Assembly (NCBI GenBank): GCA_002708765.1
Contig: PAPD01000018.1
Span: 67,794 to 131,793, forward strand
DNA: 64,000 nucleotides
Direction of reading: 5' to 3'
From: Gammaproteobacteria bacterium
GTDB taxonomy: Bacteria; Pseudomonadota; Gammaproteobacteria; Pseudomonadales; Azotimanducaceae
The position numbers and the translations under genes are program-made. This document shows, in pieces, positions 1-8,867 of this stretch; position 1 is the stretch's first letter; every line of letters starts with the position of its first letter. The notes under the pieces were generated by a model that saw nothing but the letters and a program-made list of their open reading frames with translations, did not search any database and was not told the origin of the DNA.

Positions 1-298
1 TACTTGCACCAAAGCATCCAAGTTTTTGGAAGCCAGTAAAATTGACATAATTGAAACGGTGATGGCCAGCAAAAAACTGCAGGCAAAAGATGCCGCCTTA
101 TTGCTTAAAAACGCCTCTAAGGTTATAGCTATGAAAGGCAAAAAGGTATCAGAATTTGATATAGAAAAAACAGCCAGTACTGATGCAATTGAATCAATGC
201 TTGGACCGACGGGAAATATGAGAGCACCAACGATAAAGGTAGGAGAAACCTACCTGGTCGGATTTAATGAGGAGATCTTTTCTCGAGAATTCGGATGA
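1..298 (+). CDS. ArsC/glutaredoxin-like family protein, 3' part
   Basis: The reading frame is open from position 2 to the TGA at 296-298, so the start lies outside the window. The visible part begins with a Thr-Cys-Thr-Lys-Ala stretch, which fits the redox-active cysteine at the N-terminal end of the first helix in ArsC/Spx and glutaredoxin folds. Its C-terminal end has the family-like run R-A-P-T-I-K-V followed by L-V-G-F-N-E-E, the cis-proline strand and the following Gly-Phe loop. The protein probably reduces a disulfide or an oxyanion, but the substrate cannot be told. Only one cysteine is visible; a partner Cys could lie upstream. Recognition is from motif memory only. Confidence 0.6.
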   Translation, partial: TCTKASKFLEASKIDIIETVMASKKLQAKDAALLLKNASKVIAMKGKKVSEFDIEKTASTDAIESMLGPTGNMRAPTIKVGETYLVGFNEEIFSREFG

Positions 299-339
299 AA
301 AAGGACTATTATTAAAGTAAGAGCTGGATTTATGAAGTT

Positions 340-365
340 ATCAGACGCACTCTATTTCGTCTGAT
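340..365 (+). terminator. Hairpin between two plus-strand genes
   Basis: An 8-bp perfect stem (ATCAGACG paired with CGTCTGAT) encloses a 10-base loop, 42 bases after the upstream stop codon. No T-tract follows on either strand, so it is a weak terminator candidate or simply a transcript-end hairpin. Confidence 0.3.
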
Positions 366-406
366 TACTCTATGCATAGAAGCCCTTAACAGAGGAACTT
401 TAAGCG

Positions 407-2065
407 ATTAAACTAAAAACACTTGGAATTGTTGCAAGTTTTAATCTCTCCTTGCTAGGGTGCGGCGGCGGCGGAGAAGAGCTGGCCAATCCAAGAATAG
501 ATCTTCCCGATTCATCGGTAGATTCGCAGCCACTAACAATTATAGAGACTATTCCCAGATCAGATGTCATCAACGCTGACCCCGACAGGACCACTCTCGC
601 GATAGCGCACCTTTCCAGAAACAATCCTACCAGCGACTTTTCAACGAACTGCTCGAATATTAAATCTATAAAGATATCAAGAAGAATTACCGACCCCGGG
701 CCGGAGAATTTCTCCGAAATCACCCAGCACATCATTGATTGCGATTTAGAAGAGAACACCGAGCACACAATTACTCTAACTGACCAAGGCCCGGACGGAG
801 AAAATCTGGAAGGAGACCACAAATTTTCTACCGGCGTATCAACTGAGAATGAAATAATAGTTAAAGAGAGTATCGCTCTATCCAGAGATCAAGTTAGAAA
901 CCTTTTCGCCAGTTATGTTTCAGGCGCTCTATTATCCGACCTCGAAGCACCGGCAGCAGTCATAGATCTGATCTTGGAGCCTTTTCTAGGTATAGCAGAC
1001 CAATACTGGAAAACTCTGCTTGATCCCAGGCCATTATATGATGTGATTTCTGAAAGAGTATCTTATCAATCGCAAGATCCATTCGGTAACCCAATCACAG
1101 ATCTTACGGGACTGGTCAGCTATCCAGATATTCAGGGGATGTCGGAGTTTTCCAAGCGATCGACAATGATTCTGCTTTCCCATGCAACTGGCTCTAGTCC
1201 CGGAGATCTCAACCCCGAAGATGCGTGGTTCATTATTGCCAATCAGTTATCCTCGAGAGGTTATCTTGTTTTGGCTCCGGACAACTACGGTCGCGGGAAA
1301 GACAATAATAATGAAGAAACTTATCTTCTTGCCGCACAAACTGCATTCAATGGACTTGATCTGGTGCTATCGATCAACAATAACAAATCTTATGATCCGA
1401 TCTACGAAGGGAAAAAGATAACCTTGATTGGATATTCTCAGGGGGGGCATAGTGCAACAAATCTCCTATCCTTATCAGACATTAAGTTGCATGAACACAA
1501 AGTAGTCGAATCATTTCTGGGGGGAGCGCCCTTTAATCTTTATAAAACGTTTAAAGGAGTCCTGGAGTTCCTGAACGGTTCTTGCTCCAATAGGGAATAC
1601 TGCGAGTTTGTAGATAGCAGAACTAGCGTTCCCTTTGCTACAAACAGGATTTTGCCCGCTCTTGTAAATTATTCAGAGACCGGATTAGATATTAACGATC
1701 TGGTGATCGAAAATACTCTGTCTGATGATTTCGTGAACGGGTTTCTTGCTTCAGATCCACTTTACGAAAAACTGAAACTATTGCTTGAGCTCAATAGCCT
1801 GACAAATGTCAAGAATCCGGAAAGCTTTTTTCCCAAAGACACCCTGATCAACCTCTATCACTCACCCTTTGATCGACTTGTTCCCATTGCAAACTCCCAG
1901 GATTTCATGAGTAATTTTTCTTCTGAATTTGAAATCAACTTTGATCAATCTGAGTGCAATGCTAACGCCTTCGAAGTCATATTTGAAACCATTGATAAGG
2001 CGGGGATCGTCCATACTCTCTGTGCTCTGAATGTACTTGATGCGGTTATAAGCCAACTGAGATAA
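407..2065 (+). CDS. Secreted lipoprotein alpha/beta hydrolase, apparent ATT start
   Basis: A probable serine hydrolase (esterase/lipase type) anchored as a lipoprotein. The only reading that gives a signal peptide starts at ATT 407-409: Lys-rich N-end, a short hydrophobic stretch and a lipobox Leu-Leu-Gly-Cys with Cys19, followed by a Gly4 spacer. AGAGGA at 391-396 is a well-placed ribosome-binding site, and a stop codon (401-403) lies just upstream, so no ATG, GTG or TTG can encode the signal. A TTG at 452 would begin inside the lipobox. The nucleophile motif G-Y-S-Q-G-G places Ser near residue 344, with candidate Asp near 489 (S-P-F-D-R) and His near 536. An oxyanion-like L-L-S-H-A-T-G lies upstream. 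The substrate is unknown. Confidence 0.75.
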   Translation: MKLKTLGIVASFNLSLLGCGGGGEELANPRIDLPDSSVDSQPLTIIETIPRSDVINADPDRTTLAIAHLSRNNPTSDFSTNCSNIKSIKISRRITDPGPENFSEITQHIIDCDLEENTEHTITLTDQGPDGENLEGDHKFSTGVSTENEIIVKESIALSRDQVRNLFASYVSGALLSDLEAPAAVIDLILEPFLGIADQYWKTLLDPRPLYDVISERVSYQSQDPFGNPITDLTGLVSYPDIQGMSEFSKRSTMILLSHATGSSPGDLNPEDAWFIIANQLSSRGYLVLAPDNYGRGKDNNNEETYLLAAQTAFNGLDLVLSINNNKSYDPIYEGKKITLIGYSQGGHSATNLLSLSDIKLHEHKVVESFLGGAPFNLYKTFKGVLEFLNGSCSNREYCEFVDSRTSVPFATNRILPALVNYSETGLDINDLVIENTLSDDFVNGFLASDPLYEKLKLLLELNSLTNVKNPESFFPKDTLINLYHSPFDRLVPIANSQDFMSNFSSEFEINFDQSECNANAFEVIFETIDKAGIVHTLCALNVLDAVISQLR

Positions 2066-2114
2066 GAAAGCGAAGAGGGCCAACTAAAAAAGTAAAGCGC
2101 ACATAGAGCCAGAT

Positions 2115-3635
2115 CTAACTCAGCGAAAATTTATTAAGCCTGTCCTGCCGCTCAACGCTTCCCTTTCTTCCAATCATGTCTTCTTTAGTCATGGCTTCCA
2201 AAAGATTCGTATCTCCCTCCATAACAGACAGAAATCTAGGGCTACTGGAATTTTCGAGGGAAGTCCCTAGCCTCCCAACCACTAGCGCCTGAGAAGGCCT
2301 GTTGTCCCTGCCATAAAGAACGGTATAGGTTTCTATAACAGCCTCGGCTGATGGAAGCTCCAAAAACTTGACATCAGGAATCCTATCTATCGACGACTGA
2401 TATTCAGACGGATCACGCCGAGACCAGCTTCCTGATAAGGGAGTTGTAGAGTAAATCCCTGCAGAGTGCTTACTAAGATAGCCACCATTCGCTGTTACCA
2501 GACCAAAACTTTCCCGATTCGCTCTAACCGTCTCGACCATGGTAGCGATAGAATTCATTACGTAGTTGTTTCCTGCCCCCCCGTGAAAAGGCAACCCGCC
2601 CGTCACGGTAAGGTCCCTAGGATCGTCTTTTGAAAGGCCAAAGGCATCTCTCGCAAATTCTACTGCACTAGGAAAACAAGAGTAGAAATCGATCCAGCTG
2701 ATTTCGTCCATAGACAACCCGCTTCCCTCGAAGACCTGATCCGCTAGCACCTCCATTGCATGACTTGAATAGAAATTAGGCCTGGTAGAGATAGGTTTTT
2801 CGGCAGTATCTGCAGCCCCATGGAGGTATACAAATTTTTCTTCTCCTATACCGAAACGGCGCGCGCGATCCTTTGACATTAAGATAATCGCTGCACCCTG
2901 ATTAATCTGATTCATGGCACTCATATATTTTGTATAGGGCCAAGCGACCAGACGATTATCTTTCGAGGGATAAGCTATTTCTTCAGGGGTCTTTTTTATC
3001 GGGTACCAGGCGTGTTCATTTTTTTCAGCGACCTCCGTAAATCTTGAAAAAAGCCTTCCCATCTGGATCTGGTGTTCCTGGATAGAAACACCAAGCCAAT
3101 GCCTGTAAGCATTTTCGGCCATGGCATAGAATCCCGGCGCAAGCCACAAGCCATGCTGTCTCTCGTGCTCACTAGACATTTCAGCATCATTAATCAGATA
3201 CTCTGGCTCTCTAAAAGAAGGCTCTTCCCACTGAGGTTGATTACCGGTAGTTTTTACGATCATGCGAGCCGTCGCCATCGCTTCCGATCCGGCCAAAACA
3301 ACAAATTCACACTTTCCTTCGGCTATCGCTTCGTTGAACCGGTTAACCAGGTATTGTGGGCCATTACCTCCGTTAGGCATCAACCATTGTTTCGCTTTGT
3401 TTGCGTCAATTCTCTTAGCCAAAGCCTCCGGGGAATTTCTGGTCGACTCACGAAAACTCTTCACTACCGCCAGAGTATCTGCCTCCCCTAGGGCTTCTCT
3501 AGATAATCCGGCGTTCTCCGCACTATTGAGCACCGCCTCTTCCATCAGCGCCACGGCGGAGGAAGAATCTATTCCAAACTCTTTTTGAGAAACCTGGCCC
3601 ACACCAACAATTACTGGCATCAACTTATTTTTCAT
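2115..3635 (-). CDS. Thiolase-like acetyl-CoA acetyltransferase family protein
   Basis: About 506 residues, of the thiolase fold family usually annotated as acetyl-CoA acetyltransferase/SCP-x-like thiolase. Seen: an N-terminal P-V-I-V-G-V-G-Q strand, a Y-S-C-F-P-S-A-V motif with the presumed acyl-accepting Cys near 320, an H-G-G-A-G-N-N-Y loop and N-G-G-Y-L-S-K-H near the C-end. These match the subgroup in which the classical C-terminal Cys motif is altered, so the exact reaction (thiolytic cleavage, condensation or another CoA-ester reaction) is uncertain. The start at 3635 is preferred over an upstream ATG because AGGTG sits 5 bases before it. It is divergent from the envelope cassette. Confidence 0.75.
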   Translation of the reverse strand: MKNKLMPVIVGVGQVSQKEFGIDSSSAVALMEEAVLNSAENAGLSREALGEADTLAVVKSFRESTRNSPEALAKRIDANKAKQWLMPNGGNGPQYLVNRFNEAIAEGKCEFVVLAGSEAMATARMIVKTTGNQPQWEEPSFREPEYLINDAEMSSEHERQHGLWLAPGFYAMAENAYRHWLGVSIQEHQIQMGRLFSRFTEVAEKNEHAWYPIKKTPEEIAYPSKDNRLVAWPYTKYMSAMNQINQGAAIILMSKDRARRFGIGEEKFVYLHGAADTAEKPISTRPNFYSSHAMEVLADQVFEGSGLSMDEISWIDFYSCFPSAVEFARDAFGLSKDDPRDLTVTGGLPFHGGAGNNYVMNSIATMVETVRANRESFGLVTANGGYLSKHSAGIYSTTPLSGSWSRRDPSEYQSSIDRIPDVKFLELPSAEAVIETYTVLYGRDNRPSQALVVGRLGTSLENSSSPRFLSVMEGDTNLLEAMTKEDMIGRKGSVERQDRLNKFSLS

Positions 3636-3794
3636 TTCGACACCTTTGTTCAGTATTGGTGTGATTGATGAAACCATCTTATCATCAACAGCAAAACAAC
3701 GCGCACAATGATCCGCGCTCTTTTCTCCTCCCAGCTAGTTTTTTTTAGGGAAATAGATGACAATTAACAACCTAAGTTGCTGAGAAATTAGGCT

Positions 3795-4526
3795 ATGAGA
3801 AGATTTCTGACGATGCTTCTTTGCTTTCCGTTAATGGTTGAAGGCTCCGAAAATGAAGCCAGAAAAATTATCAACCAGATGGAAGAACTTTACAGAGGAG
3901 AGTCAAGCTCCGTCTCTATGATCATGGAGGTCAAAACTCCTCGAGGCTCCCGTTCAATTAAAATGTCGGGACAGACACTCGGAAAAGAGAGAGCGATCTT
4001 CAGAATTCTCTCACCGAAAAAAGAAAGAGGAATCACATCCCTGAGAAGAGATAAGGAGATGTGGAACTTCTTCCCCAAAATAAACAAGGTTATCAAGATA
4101 CCGCCCTCTATGATGATGGGATCATGGATGGGAAGTGACTTTACAAATGACGACCTTGTTCAGGAAACAAAACTTATTGATGAGTATAATCTTCAGCTGA
4201 AGACCGAGGAAAAATCGTACCTGGTTATTCTGACGCCAAAGGAAGAAACTGTCTCGGTTTGGGGGAAAATAGAATACCTGGTACAAAGAGAGCCGATGCT
4301 TCCACTTAAACAGGCCTTTTATGATGACGATGGAGAAAAAATCAGGGAATTGTTTTATAGAGAGCCAAAGGAATTTGATGGAATGTTAATGCCCTCAGTT
4401 ATGCAGATGATTCCCCTGAACAAACCGGGACACAGTACTACAGTTATTTATGAGAATTTAGAGTTTGATCCTTCAGGAGTTTCCGAAACCTCTTTTTCAT
4501 TGCGCGAGCTCAGGAAGCGGCTGTAA
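3795..4526 (+). CDS. LolA-like outer-membrane lipoprotein-sorting protein
   Basis: A 243-residue protein with an N-terminal export signal (Arg-Arg, then about 12 hydrophobic residues) and a predicted periplasmic beta-rich body. The region around M-M-M-G-S-W-M-G-S-D-F near residues 102-112 and the I-L-S-P-K-K-E-R-G stretch are typical of the LolA_like group (COG2834 type), structural relatives of LolA that carry an acyl chain in a half-barrel. It is the first gene of a five-gene run with two permeases, an ATPase and a barrel, so it likely receives a lipid or lipoprotein from the ABC transporter. An inverted repeat CCTAA/TTAGG (3771-3775, 3788-3792) overlaps the possible ribosome-binding site. 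Family assignment is fairly sure; cargo unknown. Confidence 0.75.
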   Translation: MRRFLTMLLCFPLMVEGSENEARKIINQMEELYRGESSSVSMIMEVKTPRGSRSIKMSGQTLGKERAIFRILSPKKERGITSLRRDKEMWNFFPKINKVIKIPPSMMMGSWMGSDFTNDDLVQETKLIDEYNLQLKTEEKSYLVILTPKEETVSVWGKIEYLVQREPMLPLKQAFYDDDGEKIRELFYREPKEFDGMLMPSVMQMIPLNKPGHSTTVIYENLEFDPSGVSETSFSLRELRKRL

Positions 4527-4532
4527 CTTTTC

Positions 4533-5750
4533 ATGCTGATTAAAATCGCTTTCAGGAATATATTAAGACAACGAAGGCGATCTCTGCTGACAGGCCTTAG
4601 CATCAGTGGTGGTTATTTCCTATTTGCACTCACCTTGTCATTAATCGAGGGGTCCTATAATAATATGATCAGGATTTTTACCGAGAGCCATGTCGGTCAT
4701 GTCCAGATCCATCTTGATGATTACCTAACACGCCCTAAAATCTATAAGTCTATAAGCGACAAAGATGAAATTGAAACTATCCTTTCTGCCGATAACAGAA
4801 TCATAGGGTTCGCCCCCCGAATTTATTCACCAGCATTATCTTTTAGTGAAGAAGATACAGCGATGGTTCAATTAATCGGCGTTGACGCTAAAAAAGAAAC
4901 TACCGTCTCCAGGTTAAGAGAAAAAATCGTAACAGGATCTTTTTTCAGTTCCCAGGGTGGAGAGAACGACCGAACCCAGGCAATGGTTGGAAAGGGCCTG
5001 GCAATAAAATTAGGGCTGGATATCAATGACGAATTCATAGTGATTGGCCAGGGAGCAGATGGTTCCATAGCCAACGACGTGTTCGTGGTCTCGGCAATCA
5101 TCGGTAAAAAATCATCCGGCGAACGGATGAATGTATATCTGCCCCTTCAAGCGCTCCAGGAATTTTTATCGATGGAGCTGAGTGTGCACGAATATTCTAT
5201 GCTTCTAGAAGATGTCGCTGACAGCAGGTCAGTTGCTAAAGACCTGCAGAAAAAGTTACCTGAGCTGGTAGTTTCTCCTTGGCAAGAGGTTGAGGAAATG
5301 TTTTACAAAAGCATGGAGGCAGACAAACAAGGTAACTGGGTTTTCCTCGTGTTATTAATGATCATTGTTTTCATTGGTGTGCTAAATACGGTTCTCATGT
5401 CAGTTCTTGAAAGGACTCGGGAATTCGGAGTACTGCGAGCGATTGGTTATCGATCTGGGACACTGGTGAACCTGATTTTTATGGAAACTGTACTGCTCTC
5501 GATGATGAGTCTTATTTTAGGAGTGATCATCGCGTTGCCTTCGATCATGTGGTTTTCTGATACGGGTTTTATGATGCCAGAACCTATGGACATGGGCGGC
5601 ATAGAGTTCCAGCACTTTAAAGGAGAGCTCACCGCGCAGATTCTGTTCCTGCCTATGGGAATCATTCTCCTCTTTGCGGCTCTTATTTCTTTGTTCCCTG
5701 CAATAAGAGCGGCCCGGCTTGACCCCGCTGATGCTCTGGGAAAATTCTAG
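4533..5750 (+). CDS. ABC transporter permease, LolC/E-MacB/FtsX type (first copy)
   Basis: A 405-residue permease. It has one membrane segment near residues 17-40, a large periplasmic MacB-like domain (about 40-265) and three C-terminal segments near 270-295, 318-345 and 370-395. It ends with the usual F-P-A-I-R-A-A-R-L-D-P-A-D-A-L, typical of FtsX-domain permeases. Such proteins transmit ATP hydrolysis to the periplasm to extract lipoproteins or drive periplasmic partners. It starts 6 bases after the LolA-like gene and 2 bases before a second permease, so it probably forms a heterodimer with that copy, like LolC with LolE. The body divergence from the next gene argues against a recent duplication. 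Confidence 0.85.
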   Translation: MLIKIAFRNILRQRRRSLLTGLSISGGYFLFALTLSLIEGSYNNMIRIFTESHVGHVQIHLDDYLTRPKIYKSISDKDEIETILSADNRIIGFAPRIYSPALSFSEEDTAMVQLIGVDAKKETTVSRLREKIVTGSFFSSQGGENDRTQAMVGKGLAIKLGLDINDEFIVIGQGADGSIANDVFVVSAIIGKKSSGERMNVYLPLQALQEFLSMELSVHEYSMLLEDVADSRSVAKDLQKKLPELVVSPWQEVEEMFYKSMEADKQGNWVFLVLLMIIVFIGVLNTVLMSVLERTREFGVLRAIGYRSGTLVNLIFMETVLLSMMSLILGVIIALPSIMWFSDTGFMMPEPMDMGGIEFQHFKGELTAQILFLPMGIILLFAALISLFPAIRAARLDPADALGKF

Positions 5751-5752
5751 CA

Positions 5753-6976
5753 ATGCTTTACATTGAACTGGCCTGGAGAAATCTTTTTAGAAATACACGA
5801 CGAACTCTATTGACCTGTCTCCTGATCAGCACAGGGCTTGCTGTATTGATCTTTGCGGACGGTGCAATCAGAGGAATGGAAAAGCTGATGATCGGAAGTG
5901 TTACAAAAACACTTCAGGGTGAAGCGCAGATAAACCGTCTAGGGTTCCGGGACAATTTCGATGTTGATCTATATATAGAAAACCCTACCACAATCCTGGG
6001 CAAGCTGACAGAAGATGAAAGATTGTCAGCATATAGCCTACGTGTTCTCTCGGGAGGAATGATCGGTTCAGCTTACAATTCCGCTGGAGGGGTTATTTAT
6101 GGCATCAATCCCGAGCAAGAAAAAGAGGTGAGCAGAATCCGTGACGCGATCTCTGAAGGGAATTATCTATCAGGCAAGAGCAGGGAATTGCTAATTGGGA
6201 CCACCCTCGCCGACTTGCTGGAAGTTAAACTAGGTGATCGAATCGTGCTGACTGCAGCGAATGTAGATACAAACGAATTAACGCAAGACCTTTTTAGGAT
6301 TTCAGGAATTTTTGAATTCGGGGCTAGAGAATTTGACGAGGGCTTCGTATTTGTAAATCTTTCTGCCGCACAGAAACTGTTAGGCATGGAAGGGGGGATA
6401 CACCAGATCGTCCTACAATTTAAGGATCCAAAAACCTCTCGAGATAATCTTTCACTCTCTTATCAAGACCTGGAAGACAAAGAAATAGAAATCACTGGCT
6501 GGCTGGGGCTGCAGCCCTCCATAGGAGCCATGCTGGAATATACAAATTTGGGAACTGCTATAATCGGAGGAATACTTTTTATTCTTATTTCGCTAGGAGT
6601 CATAAATTCGCTATTCATGTCGATATATGAACGAATCTATGAATTTGGTGTAATAAGAGCAATTGGAACAAGTCGCTTTGAAATTATCAGTCTGGTATTA
6701 GTCGAAGCTTTTTTTCTAGGCCTTCTGAGCGCTTTTCTGGGACTGATTGTCGGCCTATTGTTTAGTTACTACTATAGCATTAACGGACTTCCGCTTGGTG
6801 AGATGGAAGTCTCCGGAATAATGCTGGGGAACGGAAATCTGTATACCGAGCTTGCTCCCTATCAAGTTATTTTTCTGCCACTTTACGTGATTCTGTTAAC
6901 TCTGATCACTGCAATATATCCGGCTTTTTTTGCCTCAAGAATCGTACCAACCCGAGCACTTCAAAGAGCACTCTAG
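5753..6976 (+). CDS. ABC transporter permease, LolC/E-MacB/FtsX type (second copy)
   Basis: A 407-residue permease with the same layout as the preceding protein: R-N-L-F-R-N-T-R-R-T-L-L at the N-end, a membrane segment near 20-40, a long periplasmic domain, then three C-terminal segments. A conserved Y-E-F-G-V-I-R-A-I-G-T coupling helix precedes the last part, and it ends P-A-F-F-A-S-R-I-V-P-T-R-A-L. The coupling helix is the contact to the ATPase encoded next door. The gap to the first permease is 2 bases and to the ATPase 1 base, so translation is almost certainly coupled. Predicted function is the second half of a LolCDE-like inner-membrane complex; cargo not known. Confidence 0.85.
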   Translation: MLYIELAWRNLFRNTRRTLLTCLLISTGLAVLIFADGAIRGMEKLMIGSVTKTLQGEAQINRLGFRDNFDVDLYIENPTTILGKLTEDERLSAYSLRVLSGGMIGSAYNSAGGVIYGINPEQEKEVSRIRDAISEGNYLSGKSRELLIGTTLADLLEVKLGDRIVLTAANVDTNELTQDLFRISGIFEFGAREFDEGFVFVNLSAAQKLLGMEGGIHQIVLQFKDPKTSRDNLSLSYQDLEDKEIEITGWLGLQPSIGAMLEYTNLGTAIIGGILFILISLGVINSLFMSIYERIYEFGVIRAIGTSRFEIISLVLVEAFFLGLLSAFLGLIVGLLFSYYYSINGLPLGEMEVSGIMLGNGNLYTELAPYQVIFLPLYVILLTLITAIYPAFFASRIVPTRALQRAL

Positions 6977-6977
6977 G

Positions 6978-7670
6978 ATGCAAAACATGAAGGTCATAGA
7001 AACCAGCAATCTATCTAAGCATTTTGGCCTAGGTGAAACCAGGGTCAGCGCAGTCAAAAATGTCAGTTTCGAAATCGAAGAAGGAGAATTCACGGCAATT
7101 ATCGGACCCTCCGGGTCAGGAAAGACAACCCTCCTGCACTTGATCGGAGGCCTGGATTCACCAGATGAAGGTGACATTACCTTGTCGGGAGAAAAAATAG
7201 CGCATATGAAAGGAAATCAACTCTCGGATTTCCGAAGAGATCATATCGGATTTATTTTCCAAGCCTACAATCTTATACCGGTTCTCTCCGCAGCCGAGAA
7301 TATCGAATACATCATGATGCTTCAGGGAATTAAAAAACCGGAAAGAAGACGGAAGGTAGAGGAGATACTTGAAACAGTCGGCCTAACAGGACTGGGTGAT
7401 CGGCGACCCGCCATGCTCTCCGGAGGTCAGCAGCAAAGGGTAGCCGTAGCAAGAGCAATGGTCTCAAAACCAGACATCATCCTGGCAGATGAACCTACCG
7501 CCAACTTGGACAGCAAAACGGGAATGAAACTTCTGGAAGTAATGAAAGAGTTGAACAGAGAATTTAAATTGACCTTCGTCTTTTCGACTCATGACGAAAA
7601 GATCATGAATATGGCGACCAGGCTTATTCACCTGCGTGATGGTTCTATCGAACGAGACGAACAAAAGTAG
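6978..7670 (+). CDS. ABC transporter ATP-binding protein, LolD/MacB type
   Basis: A 230-residue ATPase with Walker A G-P-S-G-S-G-K-T-T near residues 41-49, Q-loop in F-I-F-Q-A-Y-N-L, signature L-S-G-G-Q-Q-Q-R, Walker B I-I-L-A-D-E-P-T, D-loop N-L-D-S and the H-loop S-T-H-D. The order and the F-Q-A-Y-N-L-I-P-V-L Q-loop region place it in the LolD/MacB/FtsE group. The ATG at 6978, one base after the permease stop, is preferred over a start inside the permease; a second ATG follows at 6987. It powers the two neighbouring permeases. The downstream barrel gene starts 7 bases after its stop. Confidence 0.9.
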   Translation: MQNMKVIETSNLSKHFGLGETRVSAVKNVSFEIEEGEFTAIIGPSGSGKTTLLHLIGGLDSPDEGDITLSGEKIAHMKGNQLSDFRRDHIGFIFQAYNLIPVLSAAENIEYIMMLQGIKKPERRRKVEEILETVGLTGLGDRRPAMLSGGQQQRVAVARAMVSKPDIILADEPTANLDSKTGMKLLEVMKELNREFKLTFVFSTHDEKIMNMATRLIHLRDGSIERDEQK

Positions 7671-7677
7671 CTCGCCG

Positions 7678-8847
7678 ATGCCAATTATATTGCTCGCTTT
7701 TCTTTGGTTTACCGAGCCTGTTTTTGGTGAAATCAGGGTAAGCGGGTACACTAAATCCACTCTGTTAATGAATGAGATTGAAAGTAATCCCCTACTCGAA
7801 TTTTCCAGATCCTATGAGTCCCAGAACAATTTTCGATTAATGGTAGACGGATTCGGATCGAATCTAAGCTGGCAAATTCACTATGAGATCAGCCCTGTCT
7901 TTACATCCCGATCCTCTTTGTCGCAAACCTTTCAGGCCCAGGAAGCTACCTATCGTGCATACGACCTAGACCAGACAATTTCCGCCAAATCTAGGAAAAA
8001 TAAAACCTTTCAGAATCTGGATCGCTTAAATCTCCAGTTTCAGTTTGAAAAAAGTGATCTGACCCTGGGCCGACAAAGTATCGATCTCGGTTCGGCTCGG
8101 ATGATAAGCCCAACCGACATCTTTGTGCCTTTCAATCTGCAAACACTTAATACCGAATACCGAATCGGTATAGATGCCATACGATATCAGAGACAATTCT
8201 CCGAACTCTCCGGAATAGACGCCGGAATTATTCTAGGAGACGAGGCCCAATCAGACAATTCTGCCGCCTTTATTAAACTTCAGGCCAATCTAAAAGGCAC
8301 GGATTACAAGTTTACCGTAGTGGAATACGCAAAACAGTCACTCTACAGTTTCGGAGCCGAGTCCAGCCTCAGGGAACTGGGTTTCTGGCTGGAGGTAGCT
8401 TATGTAAGGGGCGACGAAGATTATGAGCTAGCGTCTTCAGGCGCCGACTTTTCATTGAACGAAAAAATCTTCTTGCAACTAGAGTATCACTTTAACGGAG
8501 CTGGGAGCGATGACCCATCAGCATACCAGGAACAGGCCAGAAAAATACCCTACAGAAAAGGCGGGGTGACGCTGCTCGGTGAGCACTATCTGCTGCCTTC
8601 GGTATCAATACAGGTGTCGCCTTTTTTCAATATGGTGGCCGGGGGAGTATTTAATCTCTCCGACAATTCCTCATTCGTTTCACTGGTTGGCGAATGGAGT
8701 ATCAGTGAAAATTTCTATATCGACGTGGGTTGGTATCATTTTTCTGGGAAAGATTTTTCTGCTGAGCCCACAGAAGCGCTTGCCCTAGGATCCGAGTACG
8801 GGCTCAACTCCGATCTCTTATATACGAGTTTCAAGTTTTATTTCTAG
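7678..8847 (+). CDS. Outer-membrane beta-barrel protein of the cassette
   Basis: About 389 residues. From ATG 7678 there is a short signal peptide (M-P-I-I-L-L-A-F-L-W, cleavage likely after V-F-G). The body is full of alternating strands ending in aromatic residues, and the protein ends Y-T-S-F-K-F-Y-F, with the C-terminal Phe that BamA recognises in barrel proteins. A GTG at 7636 would extend the protein into the ATPase gene but hides the signal peptide, so it was not used. I do not recognise a family beyond a generic porin-like barrel. Its place as the last gene of the LolA/ABC cassette suggests it is the cargo or the outer-membrane partner. Confidence 0.7.
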   Translation: MPIILLAFLWFTEPVFGEIRVSGYTKSTLLMNEIESNPLLEFSRSYESQNNFRLMVDGFGSNLSWQIHYEISPVFTSRSSLSQTFQAQEATYRAYDLDQTISAKSRKNKTFQNLDRLNLQFQFEKSDLTLGRQSIDLGSARMISPTDIFVPFNLQTLNTEYRIGIDAIRYQRQFSELSGIDAGIILGDEAQSDNSAAFIKLQANLKGTDYKFTVVEYAKQSLYSFGAESSLRELGFWLEVAYVRGDEDYELASSGADFSLNEKIFLQLEYHFNGAGSDDPSAYQEQARKIPYRKGGVTLLGEHYLLPSVSIQVSPFFNMVAGGVFNLSDNSSFVSLVGEWSISENFYIDVGWYHFSGKDFSAEPTEALALGSEYGLNSDLLYTSFKFYF

Positions 8848-8867
8848 GAAAAAACAGGGAACAGAAA

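Noticed and set aside
400-822. Long reverse-strand frame opposite the hydrolase
   Set aside because: It is the antisense shadow of a well-supported gene, with low-complexity Ser-rich translation.
452-2065. TTG start for the lipoprotein hydrolase at 452
   Set aside because: It begins in the lipobox, leaving no export signal, and has no ribosome-binding site; ATT 407 restores a full signal peptide.
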